Source: Bacillota bacterium (lineage in GTDB: Bacteria > Bacillota > Clostridia > Tissierellales > Sedimentibacteraceae). Taken from it: a DNA stretch of 64,000 nucleotides. Every line of letters begins with the position of its first letter. Position 1 is the first letter of the stretch. The DNA lies in the NCBI GenBank assembly GCA_023453025.1, contig JAEXUD010000028.1, positions 1 through 64,000 of the forward strand, read 5' to 3'. The notes beneath the pieces were generated by a model, which did no database searches, was not told where the DNA came from, and saw only the letters and a program-made list of their open reading frames with translations. A program made the position numbers and the translations under genes. Below, in pieces: positions 18,198 to 27,560 of this stretch.

Positions 18198-18463
18198 TAT
18201 GCGTTATAGCGTTATCATTCACAGCCCATCCATAAACCTGAGAAAAACAAGAAAAATATATAGCGAACATTTGCAGGACACGATTCTTAGTGAATGGAGG
18301 TTAAAAATCCGTTAAACAGCTTACACTGTTTGAGCGTCAGCGAGTTTGCAAGCTGTAGGATTTTTAGCCGCAATGAACTTTAGAATTATATTCGTGTCCG
18401 AAACAGTGAGCGGATATTTTTCTTGTTTTTCGCTTTCACTGTGAATGGTAACGTTATAGCATA
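18198..18463. repeat. About 265-bp imperfect palindrome, candidate MITE or structured RNA
   Basis: Outer ends are inverted copies: TTATAGCGTTATCATTCACAG at left against CTGTGAATGGTAACGTTATAG at right. Inside, GAAAAACAAGAAAAATAT and GGACACGA on the left pair with their complements at 18388-18431, then GTTAAAAATCC with GGATTTTTAGCC, and AACAGCTT with AAGCTG... at the tip. No open frame of note. It fills most of the 448-bp gap between divergent genes. Confidence 0.7.
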
Positions 18464-18561
18464 CAACATATTAAGGTTACTCACAGGATTTCGGTCGGTC
18501 TACATCATTATTTTAAAAACCAGGCATATGATTATATGAATATATTTTTTAGAGGTGGGCT

Positions 18562-20094
18562 ATGAGAAGGGAAAACATAATAATTGGTACATTAATTTTG
18601 ACAGTTGCTACCACAATTGTAAGATTGGTTGGCATGCTGTTCCGTATATATCTTGCAAATACGCTGGGAGCAGAAGGCATAGGTCTGTATCAATTAATAC
18701 TTTCTATTTATATACTCATGGTTACACTTGCAACCTCAGGTATACGGGTTGCCGTATCAAAATTAATATCTGAAGAGCTGGCTCTCAGAAACTATTCTAA
18801 TGCAAAAAAGGTGCTTAGACAGTCAATTGTATTGTCGATGTTCACAGGCTTTATATCTGCGTTTATTATGTTTTATTTTGCTGATTATATCGGGAGCAGT
18901 ATACTAAATGATGACAGAACAACTATGGCATTGTTGTACCTGGTTCCAAGTCTTCCTTTAATAGCTGTTTCAAATTGCTACAAGGGATACTTTTATGCAG
19001 TTGGGAAAATAATTAAGCCCGCTTTTATTCAGGTTACCGAGCAAATAGTCAGAATTATTGTAATATTTGCCATAATGGGAGCTTACCTGCCAAGAGGACT
19101 TGAATATGCATGTGCTGCAGTTGCAATAGGTATGACGGCGGAAGAATTGTTTTCATTTGTGCTCACGTGGCTGCTTTACATTTCCGACAAGAAGCCTTAC
19201 AAAAAATCTAATTCCAAAGCCGACAACATGATTTTCAAAATACTTGAAATATCCTTGCCTTTATCAGCTACATCCTACCTGAATGCAATACTGAGAACAG
19301 TGGAAAATACAATGATTCCTGGCAGACTTCTGCTGTATGGGCTTTCTGCCGAAACTGCAATGAGCCTTTACGGAATGATAAAAGGTATGGTTCTGCCTAT
19401 ATTATTCTTTCCATCGTCTTTTTTAACATCTTTATCATCCATTTTAATTCCTTCCGTAGCAGGTGATAATGCATCAGCGAATGAAAAAAAAGTTTCAAGC
19501 ACACTTTCAAAGGTTTTGCACTTTACTGCAATCTCAGGAATTTTGGTAGTTGCTGTGTTTGTTGCATTTCCAAAAGAGGTAGCTGTAGCTGTCTATAATG
19601 ACTCACAGGTTGGATTAATGATAAAAATAATTTCATACGTATGCCCATTTATGTATCTGAATATGGTGATTTCATCAATGCTGCATGCTTTGGGAGAGCA
19701 AATGGCATCATTTAAAATAAATGTTATCGAATCCATTTTAAAAATTTCAATCATTTATTTCTTTGTTCCTGTTTATGGCTTCAACGCATATTTATTTTCA
19801 CTATTTATAACTACAATACTCAATACCATATTATATCTGACAAGGCTTCTTCAGGTATCATGCATTGTTTTTGACATTTCAAACTGGATTTTTAAACCAA
19901 TTGCTTCTGGTATAGCCGCAGGATTTATATCGAAATTTTTATATAATATTTTTGTACAAAATTCATCAAACAACATATTCTCACTGATTTCTTCAATATT
20001 AATATTGATGCTATTGTATTTAATGGGATTAATATTAACAAAAAGTGTTGAATTTTCTTCTATTAATGAATTAAAAAGATATATAAGAAGATGA
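18562..20094 (+). CDS. spoVB: SpoVB-like MOP-superfamily flippase
   Basis: 510 residues with about 14 hydrophobic helices, of the polysaccharide-biosynthesis/MATE-like MOP superfamily. The start MRRENIIIGTLILTVATTIVR and GAEGIGLYQLILSIYILM fit stage V sporulation protein B, a putative lipid-linked precursor flippase needed for spore cortex synthesis. Paralogues (YtgP, MurJ-like) share the fold, so the spore role is inferred. RBS AGAGGTGGG before ATG 18562. Confidence 0.8.
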   Translation: MRRENIIIGTLILTVATTIVRLVGMLFRIYLANTLGAEGIGLYQLILSIYILMVTLATSGIRVAVSKLISEELALRNYSNAKKVLRQSIVLSMFTGFISAFIMFYFADYIGSSILNDDRTTMALLYLVPSLPLIAVSNCYKGYFYAVGKIIKPAFIQVTEQIVRIIVIFAIMGAYLPRGLEYACAAVAIGMTAEELFSFVLTWLLYISDKKPYKKSNSKADNMIFKILEISLPLSATSYLNAILRTVENTMIPGRLLLYGLSAETAMSLYGMIKGMVLPILFFPSSFLTSLSSILIPSVAGDNASANEKKVSSTLSKVLHFTAISGILVVAVFVAFPKEVAVAVYNDSQVGLMIKIISYVCPFMYLNMVISSMLHALGEQMASFKINVIESILKISIIYFFVPVYGFNAYLFSLFITTILNTILYLTRLLQVSCIVFDISNWIFKPIASGIAAGFISKFLYNIFVQNSSNNIFSLISSILILMLLYLMGLILTKSVEFSSINELKRYIRR

Positions 20095-20206
20095 CATTTA
20101 TGTTGAAACTTACTTTATTATGAACAAATTGGCAAAATAACCAAAGGATATTTCTCTATATTATTCAAAAAATACTTTATATAAACAAGAATAAAGGAGA
20201 GATATC

Positions 20207-20758
20207 ATGCAATATGATTTGATTAATATGTTGATGTATTTCTTAATATATGGGTTTTTAGGATTCATACTTGAAACTGTATTCAGAAGTATTGCAGAAA
20301 GAGAAGTAATAATCAGCAGGGGATTTTTAACAAATTTATTTTGCCCTCTTTATGGTATAAGCGCAATAGCTATAGTACAAATTTTTACATTAAGTGAAAT
20401 TACATTTAACGGACGGCTTACAGCATTGATTATAGCAACCATAGGAAGTATACTTGCGGTAACTTTTCTTGAATACTCAGCAGGTATAATACTTGACAGG
20501 GTATTTCATTTTAAACTCTGGGATTACAGCCATCTGCCGTTTAACCTTCATTCATATATATGTCTGGATTTTTCACTGATGTGGGGAATTGTTGCCATAA
20601 TACTGGCCAGCGTTATACATCCCTTGATAGAAATATCCGTATATGCTGTCTCGGAAGCAATCAAGCTGTTTACTTTATATTTAGTATTTTCCATACTGAT
20701 AATAAATGCCTCCTACAATATGAGAAAAATATATCACTTAAATTTAATTAAGCTGTGA
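20207..20758 (+). CDS. Putative ABC transporter permease, CmpB family membrane protein
   Basis: 183 residues, five or so hydrophobic helices. The start with YFLIYGFLGFILETVFRSI and GFLTNLFCPLYGISAI, and DYSHLPFNLHSYICLDFSLMWG, match the family annotated as CmpB-type ABC permeases (PF06541). Actual transport role is unproven and no ATPase is adjacent. RBS AAAGGAG 7 nt before the ATG. Confidence 0.8.
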   Translation: MQYDLINMLMYFLIYGFLGFILETVFRSIAEREVIISRGFLTNLFCPLYGISAIAIVQIFTLSEITFNGRLTALIIATIGSILAVTFLEYSAGIILDRVFHFKLWDYSHLPFNLHSYICLDFSLMWGIVAIILASVIHPLIEISVYAVSEAIKLFTLYLVFSILIINASYNMRKIYHLNLIKL

Positions 20759-20766
20759 AGCAGCGT

Positions 20767-20801
20767 GACGGGCCTTGGAGTGAGTTAATTCAAGGTCCGT
20801 C
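20767..20801. terminator. Hairpin between convergent genes
   Basis: GACGGGCCTTG pairs with CAAGGTCCGTC (11-bp stem, one G-T pair). No clear T-run on either side, so termination is likely but not certain. Its right arm continues into CCGTCCCC, recalling the 13976 and 44387 repeats. Confidence 0.55.
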
Positions 20802-20812
20802 CCCGGGTTGGG

Positions 20813-22465
20813 TTAGCCGCTTATCAACAGTTCATCTATTGGTCTGCCCGGAGGTACTATGGGATATACACTGCAGTCATGGTCAATTTTGCACTCAAGC
20901 AAAATCGGTTCGTTTATATTTCTGGTGTCATCAAGTATATGCTTTAATTCATCCATTGATTCAATTTTATATGCCTTTATACCGTAAGCCGCGGCAAGCA
21001 TCTGATAGTCAACATCATCATAATTGTCTGTTTCGGAATATTTTGCATTGCTGAACATTCTCTGCCACTGTCTTACCATCCCCAATGTATTGTTGTTAAG
21101 CATTATCATTTTAATCGGCAGCTTGTATTTAGCAATTGTAACTAATTCCTCGCAGTTCATCCTGAAGCTTCCGTCTCCTGTTACCATGATAATTTTTTTA
21201 TCAGGATTTCCAATTTGAGCACCAATGGCTGCTCCTATTCCAAACCCCATGGTTCCAAGCCCGCCGGAGGTTATGAATTCATCAGATCTGTTAAAATTCC
21301 AGTACTGTCCGGTCCACATCTGATGCTGTCCCACATCAGTTGCAACAACAGTATTTTTATTATAATACTTATTTATTTCTTTAAGAATATTTTCAGGAAC
21401 AAACTGTCCCTTAATATCATATCTTTGCTTTTTAGACATGATTTCCGTAAGCCAGCTGCTTCTGTCTTTCTTTTCTGTTTTCACCAAAAGCTCAGTTAAT
21501 ATTAATTTCATATCTCCAATAAGCGGAATACTTTCGTATGTGTTTTTGTTCACCTCAGTTAAGTCAACATCTATATGGATTATCCTGGCACCCGGAGCAA
21601 ATTTATCCGGACTGCCTATTACTCTGTCACTGAACCTTGCACCCATGGCAATCAGCAAGTCACAATTTGCAACTGCAATATTTGTTTCTGTTGAGCCGTG
21701 CATTCCGACAAACCCGAGAGACAGCTTGTGACTTCTGGGTATTGTTCCGAGACCCATAAAGCTGTTGCATACAGGTATATCTGTTTTTTCTGCAAACTGC
21801 AGAAGAAGCTCGTCATTTTTAGATATTCTTACTCCTCCGCCTGCATAGATAACAGGCTTATGTGCATTGTTAATCAAATCAGCTGCGTGTCTGAAAGCAT
21901 CCTCTCCCGGCAATGTTACCTGAGGTTTTTTTTCTATATCCTGGCCCTTGTATTCACAGGTTTTTAGGAACACATCCTTTGGAACATCCACCAATACCGG
22001 TCCTGTTCTTCCTTCCATGGCTACCTGAATAGCTTCTCTTATAACATCCTCCAGATTTTCAACATTACGTACAAGATAGCTGTGTTTTGTAACAGATAAT
22101 GTCATACCGGTTATGTCAACCTCCTGGAAGGAATCTTTTCCAATAAGTGTATTAGCCACTTGCCCTGCAATAACCAAAAGCGGAACTGAATCCATGTACG
22201 CATTGGCTATTCCTGTTATGGTATTAGTTACACCCGGTCCTGAGGTTGCTATAAACACTCCCAATTTTCCTGTGCTCCTTGCATATCCGTCGGCTGCATG
22301 AACACCGTTTTGTTCATGTGCCGGTCTGAATACCTTGAAATAATCAAGCTCGTCATAAAGAGCATCAAAGAAAGGTATTACAGCTCCACCGGGATAACCA
22401 AACAAGGTGTCAATTCCCTCTTCTTTTAGTACCTTTAATATTATTTGTGAGCCTGATAGTTTCAT
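20813..22465 (-). CDS. ilvB: Acetolactate synthase, large subunit
   Basis: 550 residues, ThDP-dependent. Makes acetolactate or acetohydroxybutyrate for valine, leucine and isoleucine synthesis. N-terminal GYPGGAVIPFFDAL and the catalytic-Glu region RPAHEQNGVHAADGYARSTG; central FAD/DHAP-type domain with IHIDVD; C-terminal ThDP motif GDGSFRMNCEEL ending LNNNTLGMVRQWQ. Last gene of the T-box-controlled ilv operon, 33 nt after ilvC. RBS GGGAGG. Confidence 0.95.
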   Translation of the reverse strand: MKLSGSQIILKVLKEEGIDTLFGYPGGAVIPFFDALYDELDYFKVFRPAHEQNGVHAADGYARSTGKLGVFIATSGPGVTNTITGIANAYMDSVPLLVIAGQVANTLIGKDSFQEVDITGMTLSVTKHSYLVRNVENLEDVIREAIQVAMEGRTGPVLVDVPKDVFLKTCEYKGQDIEKKPQVTLPGEDAFRHAADLINNAHKPVIYAGGGVRISKNDELLLQFAEKTDIPVCNSFMGLGTIPRSHKLSLGFVGMHGSTETNIAVANCDLLIAMGARFSDRVIGSPDKFAPGARIIHIDVDLTEVNKNTYESIPLIGDMKLILTELLVKTEKKDRSSWLTEIMSKKQRYDIKGQFVPENILKEINKYYNKNTVVATDVGQHQMWTGQYWNFNRSDEFITSGGLGTMGFGIGAAIGAQIGNPDKKIIMVTGDGSFRMNCEELVTIAKYKLPIKMIMLNNNTLGMVRQWQRMFSNAKYSETDNYDDVDYQMLAAAYGIKAYKIESMDELKHILDDTRNINEPILLECKIDHDCSVYPIVPPGRPIDELLISG

Positions 22466-22498
22466 GTTTTCCTCCCTTGCGGACTTGAGTCCTATATA

Positions 22499-23509
22499 TT
22501 ATTCTTGACCCTCTGCTGAATTTCCAATCCAGGACATCATTGATCTTAATTTCTTGCCTGTTCCGATTAACGGATGATTAAGTGCCATTTGCTTCATTGC
22601 CAGGAATCTTGGTTTTCCTGCTTTATTTTCACTAATCCAGTCATATGCAAATGTTCCGTCCTGAATATCACTTAACACCTTCTTCATAGACTTTCTTGTG
22701 TCCTCGGTTATAATTTTTGTTCCTGTTATATAGTCACCGTATTCTGCGGTATCACTTATTGAATATCGCATATTTTCAAATCCGCCCTCATAAATCAGAT
22801 CAACTATGAGCTTCATTTCATGTAAGCATTCAAAGTATGCTATTTCCGGCTGATATCCAGCTCCGGTCAATGTATCAAAGCCTGCTTTTATCAACTCTGT
22901 GATTCCTCCGCAAAGAACCGCCTGTTCTCCAAACAAATCCGTTTCAGTTTCTTCCTTGAAGGTTGTTTCAATAACACCTGCTCTTGTTCCTCCTATACCT
23001 TTAGCGTAAGCTAATGTAAGCTCCTTGCACCTTCCTGTGAAATCCTGATGTACAGCATAAACGTCCGGAACGCCTTTTCCTTCAAGATAGGTTCTTCTAA
23101 CCAGATGTCCCGGTCCCTTTGGTGCAACCATAAATACATCGATATTTTTTGGCGGTATTATCTGATGAAAATGGATATTGAAGCCATGAGCAAATGCAAG
23201 TGCGTTTCCTTCTTCTAAATTCGGTGCTACACTTTCATCATATATTTGTTTTTGAACAGTGTCGGGTGCGAGCATCATAACAACATCTGCCGCACGAGCT
23301 GCTTCAGCAACCGTCATAACTGTCAAACCATGTGATTCTGCTTTTGCCTTTGATCTGCTTCCTTCTTGTAAGCCTACAACTACATTTACTCCGCTTTCCT
23401 TAAGGTTAAGAGCATGAGCGTGTCCCTGGCTTCCATAGCCAACAATCGCAACTGTCTTTCCCTCAAAATATTTTAAATCTGCATCCTTGTCATAATACAT
23501 TGTTCCCAT
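22499..23509 (-). CDS. ilvC: Ketol-acid reductoisomerase
   Basis: 336 residues, class I length. NADPH-binding GYGSQGHAHALNLKESG, the substrate-region MVAPKGPGHLVR, and metal-ligand segments KEETETDLFGEQAVLCGG and ECLHEMKLIVDLIYEGG. Converts acetolactate to dihydroxyisovalerate. RBS GGAGGAAG. Second gene of the operon between the ACT-domain gene and ilvB. Confidence 0.96.
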   Translation of the reverse strand: MGTMYYDKDADLKYFEGKTVAIVGYGSQGHAHALNLKESGVNVVVGLQEGSRSKAKAESHGLTVMTVAEAARAADVVMMLAPDTVQKQIYDESVAPNLEEGNALAFAHGFNIHFHQIIPPKNIDVFMVAPKGPGHLVRRTYLEGKGVPDVYAVHQDFTGRCKELTLAYAKGIGGTRAGVIETTFKEETETDLFGEQAVLCGGITELIKAGFDTLTGAGYQPEIAYFECLHEMKLIVDLIYEGGFENMRYSISDTAEYGDYITGTKIITEDTRKSMKKVLSDIQDGTFAYDWISENKAGKPRFLAMKQMALNHPLIGTGKKLRSMMSWIGNSAEGQE

Positions 23510-23581
23510 TTTTCTTCCTCCATGAAATATATTTTTAGTTTATTAGTTATGTCATTTTGACAATACTTGCATGTTAAAAGC

Positions 23582-23812
23582 TTATGCTTCAAAAACATCG
23601 TATACATCCACAAGCTTTTGCATTTGATGAACTGCTCTGTCAAAGCTTTCCTGTTTTTTTTCTTCTAAGGTAACTTTAAACTCTGAGTTATTATCATCCA
23701 GTGAAACCATACTGAACCCTCTTACATCAAATTGTTTTCTCCTCAGTGTAGTCAGAACCCTGACTGCCGAATCCATTCCCATTGATACTTTAAAGCTTAT
23801 TGTTCTGCACAT
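23582..23812 (-). CDS. Short ACT-domain protein, acetolactate synthase small-subunit-like
   Basis: 76 residues, a single ACT domain (TISFKVSMGMDSAVRVLTTL...). Canonical IlvN/IlvH subunits are about 160 residues and carry a second domain, absent here; such short forms occur in E. coli IlvM/IlvN-type enzymes. It likely binds and tunes IlvB. The third codon ATG (23812) is 6 nt from the GGAGG; the ATG at 23818 abuts it. First gene after the T-box. Confidence 0.8.
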   Translation of the reverse strand: MCRTISFKVSMGMDSAVRVLTTLRRKQFDVRGFSMVSLDDNNSEFKVTLEEKKQESFDRAVHQMQKLVDVYDVFEA

Positions 23813-23900
23813 ATCCATCCTCCTGACTTTTAATTTTTGTGTTGACTTGAAAGGAGGGTCAGGGCTATAAAATCGGATTTCGCTGCATAAGACCTACCAT

Positions 23901-23932
23901 CCATTTTTCAGAAAAAAGACTCTGAAAAATGG
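23901..23932. repeat. Hairpin in the ilv leader, downstream of the T-box terminator
   Basis: CCATTTTTCAG pairs with CTGAAAAATGG (11 bp, 10-nt loop). It lies between the T-box terminator and the first gene; role unknown, perhaps mRNA stability. Confidence 0.6.
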
Positions 23933-23943
23933 GGTTAGGGCTA

Positions 23944-24237
23944 TAAAAAAAACCTTTCGTCTCTATATACATCTAGATGTATATAGGGACGAAAGGTCTT
24001 TCGCGGTACCACCCTATTTTACGATAAAAAAATATCGCCTCATTCAAGTCGAAAAAACATATGTGTTTTTTGAACTCTATCCTTGTAACGCAGGATTACG
24101 TCCTTATCTACTTATCAGTTCGACTCGGAAGCTCAGGAGTGATCATTATATCTTATAACACCGATTCTCACCATCCATCGGCTCTCTGAAGTTATATCAG
24201 GATATTTTTGTCTCCGTCAATGCTTTTTCTTAATATG
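23944..24237 (-). promoter_or_regulatory. T-box riboswitch (isoleucine specifier) of the ilv operon
   Basis: Minus-strand leader with the conserved T-box AGGGTGGTACCGCG (24002-24015), followed by a terminator whose arms CCTTTCGTC / GACGAAAGG enclose a long perfect AT-rich stem (23953-23996) and a T-run. Stem I ends with ATCACTCCTGAGC; the specifier is read as ATC (24141-24143), Ile. Uncharged tRNA-Ile should favour read-through into the ilv genes. Confidence 0.92.
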
Positions 24238-24243
24238 TTTATG

Positions 24244-24272
24244 ATTATACATAAACAAATATTCATTGTCAA
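24244..24272 (-). promoter_or_regulatory. Promoter of the T-box/ilv operon
   Basis: Minus strand TTGACA (24267-24272), 17 nt, TATAAT (24244-24249): perfect sigma-A consensus. Confidence 0.9.
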
Positions 24273-24307
24273 CAATTTTTTATAAAAATTTTTTTTAATT
24301 ATTTTTC

Positions 24308-24336
24308 TTGACAAATCAGGACTGTGGTAATATTAT
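24308..24336 (+). promoter_or_regulatory. Promoter of the T-box/ilvA unit
   Basis: TTGACA (24308-24313), 17 nt, TATTAT (24331-24336). It lies 35 nt from the -35 box of the divergent ilv promoter. Confidence 0.9.
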
Positions 24337-24343
24337 CATTTTA

Positions 24344-24588
24344 AAATTTTATTTCTGAGACGGAGACAGGTAAATATTTTACGCTTCAAGAGAGCTGTCG
24401 GTTGGTGTAAGTCAGCAGTATCAATATTTACATATCACTCCTGAGAACTGTTCCGAAAGTTTCAAGACAGTAGGATGCAGCGTCCGGCACCGTTAAAATG
24501 CCAATGTTTGTCAGAACAGATAAGAGGTACAGCATAAAAAGGTGGTACAGCGGGTTTTCTCGTCCTTTTGAGAAGCTCGTTTTTTTTT
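24344..24588 (+). promoter_or_regulatory. T-box riboswitch (isoleucine specifier) of ilvA
   Basis: Plus-strand leader with stem I (GAGACGGAGACAGG onward), ATCACTCCTGAG carrying the specifier ATC (24434-24436, Ile), the T-box AAGGTGGTACAGCG (about 24539-24552), then a terminator stem (CGGGTTTTCTC / GAGAAGCTCG) and a run of T (24580-24588). Confidence 0.9.
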
Positions 24589-24620
24589 GCATAAAATATA
24601 ATATTTATAAGGAGGACAAA

Positions 24621-25853
24621 ATGAAACATACGGATGTGATATGCGAACACTTAAATCATGAAGAAAATATTCGGAAAGCGGCACAAAGACTTAAGGGTAT
24701 AATCAGGAACACCGGTCTTATATACAGTGATTTTTTCAGCAGGGAATATGGAAATAACGTGTATATCAAACCGGAGAATCTACAGGTAACGGGGTCATTT
24801 AAAATAAGAGGAGCCTACAACAAGGTTGCTGCCTTGACTGATGAGGAAAAGAAAAAGGGCATAATAGCATCATCAGCCGGAAACCACGCACAAGGAGTAG
24901 CATTTTCTGCTCAAAAACACAAAATCAAATCGATAATAGTAATGCCGTCTGTCACACCGCTGATAAAAATAGAAGGCACAAAATCCTACGGCTCTGAAGT
25001 GGTTATACATGGAAATGTGTATGATGAATCCTTCAAGGAAGCTAAAAGATTATCTGAAGAAAAGGGATACACATTTATCCACGCTTTTGATGATTATGAT
25101 GTTATATGCGGACAGGGTACAGTAGGTCTTGAAATAATCGAAGAGCTGGACAATGTAGATGAAATCTTGGTTCCCGTCGGAGGCGGCGGACTTATCAGCG
25201 GTATTGCAATTATTGCTAAAATCCTGAAGCCATCCATTAGAGTAACAGGCGTAGAGCCCTGCGGCGCGCTTACAATGAAGACATCCCTGGATAAAGGCCA
25301 AATAACCGAGTTAAACTGCTGCAAAACAACCGCAGAAGGTGTTGCTGTAAAAAAACCGGGTGAATTAACATACTCATTCGCAAATAATTATGTAGACGGA
25401 ATAATTGAGGTATCTGAAGAAGACATGACCGAAGCTCTGCTGATGCTGGTTGAAAAACATAAGCTTATTGCAGAAACCTCCGGCATACTTCCGCTGGCGG
25501 CACTAAAAAAATTAAACATAAAAAACAAAAACGTAGCTTGTGTGTTAAGCGGAGGAAACATAGATGTTATGACTGTATCCTCTTTGATTAACAGCGGGCT
25601 GGTCTCCAGAGGAAGGATATTCTGTTTTTCATTGGATTTGCCTGACACTCCCGGTCAACTTTCTAATGTTTCACAGATTCTGGCTCATGAAAGAGCAAAT
25701 GTCGTTAAGCTGGACCACAATCAATTTAAAGCCATGGATCGTTATATGAATGTGCAGCTTGAGGTAACAGTAGAAACCAACGGAACAAAGCACATTCAAC
25801 AGATAATCAGCGCTCTGAATGCCGGAGGTTACCAAATTAAGAAAATCTACTAG
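24621..25853 (+). CDS. ilvA: Threonine ammonia-lyase with C-terminal ACT domain
   Basis: 410 residues. PLP enzyme that turns threonine into 2-oxobutanoate, the first step to isoleucine. The PLP lysine lies in TGSFKIRGAYNK; SAGNHAQGVA and the phosphate loop VGGGGLISGIA follow. The last about 75 residues (FSLDLPDTPGQLSNVSQIL) are a single ACT domain. This is the shorter, TdcB-like form with one ACT domain; the Ile T-box argues for a biosynthetic role. ATG 24621 has GGAGG 6 nt upstream; longer in-frame extensions run into the T-box terminator and are not credible. Confidence 0.93.
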   Translation: MKHTDVICEHLNHEENIRKAAQRLKGIIRNTGLIYSDFFSREYGNNVYIKPENLQVTGSFKIRGAYNKVAALTDEEKKKGIIASSAGNHAQGVAFSAQKHKIKSIIVMPSVTPLIKIEGTKSYGSEVVIHGNVYDESFKEAKRLSEEKGYTFIHAFDDYDVICGQGTVGLEIIEELDNVDEILVPVGGGGLISGIAIIAKILKPSIRVTGVEPCGALTMKTSLDKGQITELNCCKTTAEGVAVKKPGELTYSFANNYVDGIIEVSEEDMTEALLMLVEKHKLIAETSGILPLAALKKLNIKNKNVACVLSGGNIDVMTVSSLINSGLVSRGRIFCFSLDLPDTPGQLSNVSQILAHERANVVKLDHNQFKAMDRYMNVQLEVTVETNGTKHIQQIISALNAGGYQIKKIY

Positions 25854-25872
25854 CCAAAATAAAGGCACAAAC

Positions 25873-25899
25873 TTAGGGGATAAAAAAACATCCCCTAAT
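25873..25899. terminator. Bidirectional terminator between ilvA and the pyrophosphatase gene
   Basis: TTAGGGGAT...ATCCCCTAA hairpin between convergent genes; the loop is A-rich. Confidence 0.7.
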
Positions 25900-25915
25900 T
25901 ACTCTAATTAATTAT

Positions 25916-27544
25916 TTATTGCCGTATTAATTTCAACGCATTTATAACCCTTGGTACAATTTGCTTTTTCCTGGAAACGCATTTGTCAGCATAAATACCC
26001 TGAAATATATTTTCTTCTTCAAAAATTCCCTTAACCAATCTTTCCTTGCCTGAAGTGTAGAAAATATAGGAGCCTTCGTTTACTATATCAGTAACAGCCA
26101 TTATTATCAAAAAATAATCCTTGTCAGACGTCATGTCATCAATTAACTTTATAAATTCATTCTTTCTGCTCATAATCTGGTTGATATCCAATGTAAATAC
26201 CTGAGATATCCCTACATTTTTATAAACCAGATTGAACTTCTTGAAGTCCTGGTACAATATTTCTTCTATGGTATAGCCTTCAAGGGATGTTCCTGCCCTG
26301 AACATTTCCATTGCATAATCATGCAAATCCAGATTCACTATTTTTAATAGCTTTTCCGCTGCAATCCTGTCCATTTCCGTTGTGGTCGGAGATTTAAAAA
26401 GCAGTGTATCGGATATTATACCGGACAGCATAAGTCCGGCAATTTCTCTCTTTATCTCAACATTATTTTCCTTGTACATATGGTAAATAATCGTATTGGA
26501 GCTTCCTACCGGTATGTTTCTGAATATTATCGGAATGGATGTTTTTATATCTCCGATTTTATGGTGGTCAATAACCTCCAATATTTCTGCTTCATCCAAT
26601 CCGTCAGCACTTTGATTCATTTCATTGTGATCAACTAAAATCACCTTTTTTCTCTGAGGGTTGATCATATGATTTCGGCTTAATAAACCAAGGTATTTAT
26701 TGTCCTTTGAAATAATAGGAAATTTTGAGTGCTTGGACTGTTCTATATCCTCCTTACAATCATTCAAATAATCATCTTCTGAAAACATCACGATATCCTT
26801 GTCTTTCATTATATCCTCAACATATTTGGACAGAGAGATATTCTTGGCTGTGTAATAGGTTTGATATGCGGTGCTTATAATATTTACTTTATTTCCTTCG
26901 GCCAGTTCAATTAAATCAGATGAAATCTCCAGGTCACCGGTTATGATTATCAGCTTAACACCAATTTCAATTGCATACTTGATAACATCGTATCTGTCTC
27001 CGACTATCACTATTGAGTTCTTGTTGATTATGGTTGATTTTCTGAGAGTTTCTTCCTCAAAGGACGCAACAATTATATCACCCTCAATTATATCGTCAAA
27101 TTTTAACATGCCCTTACCCAGCAATGTCTCAATTATGTTGTCATATGATGTTGAAAGATGCTGCTGGTCAGTGTTAATCAGGCTCATTGCAATATCCTTC
27201 ATGGTGATAATCCCCGCCAGGTATCCCCGTTCATCTACAATCGGAAGAGTTCTCAGCTTGTTTTCATTCATATTGAAATACGCAAAATGGACAGACTGAT
27301 TTTTCTTAAATGGCTTCACCCTGTCAAAATCCAGGTCCTTGATTTGAATTTTTACATTATCAAGAAGCTGGGGAACCTCAACATTAAAATACTTAAGTAC
27401 AAACTCCGTTTCTTTATTTATACTTCCCAGAATATAAGGTCTTGAAATTTCATTGATTTCGTTTTTGAGATGTGACAGCGTAATTGCTGCACATACACTG
27501 TCAGTATCTGGTATTTTGTGTCCGAATATTAAATTATATTTCAT
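25916..27544 (-). CDS. Manganese-dependent inorganic pyrophosphatase with CBS and DRTGG domains
   Basis: 542 residues. DHH-superfamily family II pyrophosphatase with a regulatory insert. N-terminal GHKIPDTDSVCAA starts the DHH domain; the insert (about 65-300) has a CBS domain (LPIVDERGYLAGIITMKDIA), a DRTGG domain, and a second CBS domain (FPIISKDNKYLGLLSRNHMI); then VDHNEMNQSADG and VIDHHKIGD give metal ligands, and the C-terminal DHHA2 domain follows. In known CBS-PPases adenine nucleotides bound by the CBS pair control activity. RBS AAGGAAA. Ends tail to tail with ilvA. Confidence 0.92.
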   Translation of the reverse strand: MKYNLIFGHKIPDTDSVCAAITLSHLKNEINEISRPYILGSINKETEFVLKYFNVEVPQLLDNVKIQIKDLDFDRVKPFKKNQSVHFAYFNMNENKLRTLPIVDERGYLAGIITMKDIAMSLINTDQQHLSTSYDNIIETLLGKGMLKFDDIIEGDIIVASFEEETLRKSTIINKNSIVIVGDRYDVIKYAIEIGVKLIIITGDLEISSDLIELAEGNKVNIISTAYQTYYTAKNISLSKYVEDIMKDKDIVMFSEDDYLNDCKEDIEQSKHSKFPIISKDNKYLGLLSRNHMINPQRKKVILVDHNEMNQSADGLDEAEILEVIDHHKIGDIKTSIPIIFRNIPVGSSNTIIYHMYKENNVEIKREIAGLMLSGIISDTLLFKSPTTTEMDRIAAEKLLKIVNLDLHDYAMEMFRAGTSLEGYTIEEILYQDFKKFNLVYKNVGISQVFTLDINQIMSRKNEFIKLIDDMTSDKDYFLIIMAVTDIVNEGSYIFYTSGKERLVKGIFEEENIFQGIYADKCVSRKKQIVPRVINALKLIRQ

Positions 27545-27560
27545 AAATTTCCTTTCATTT

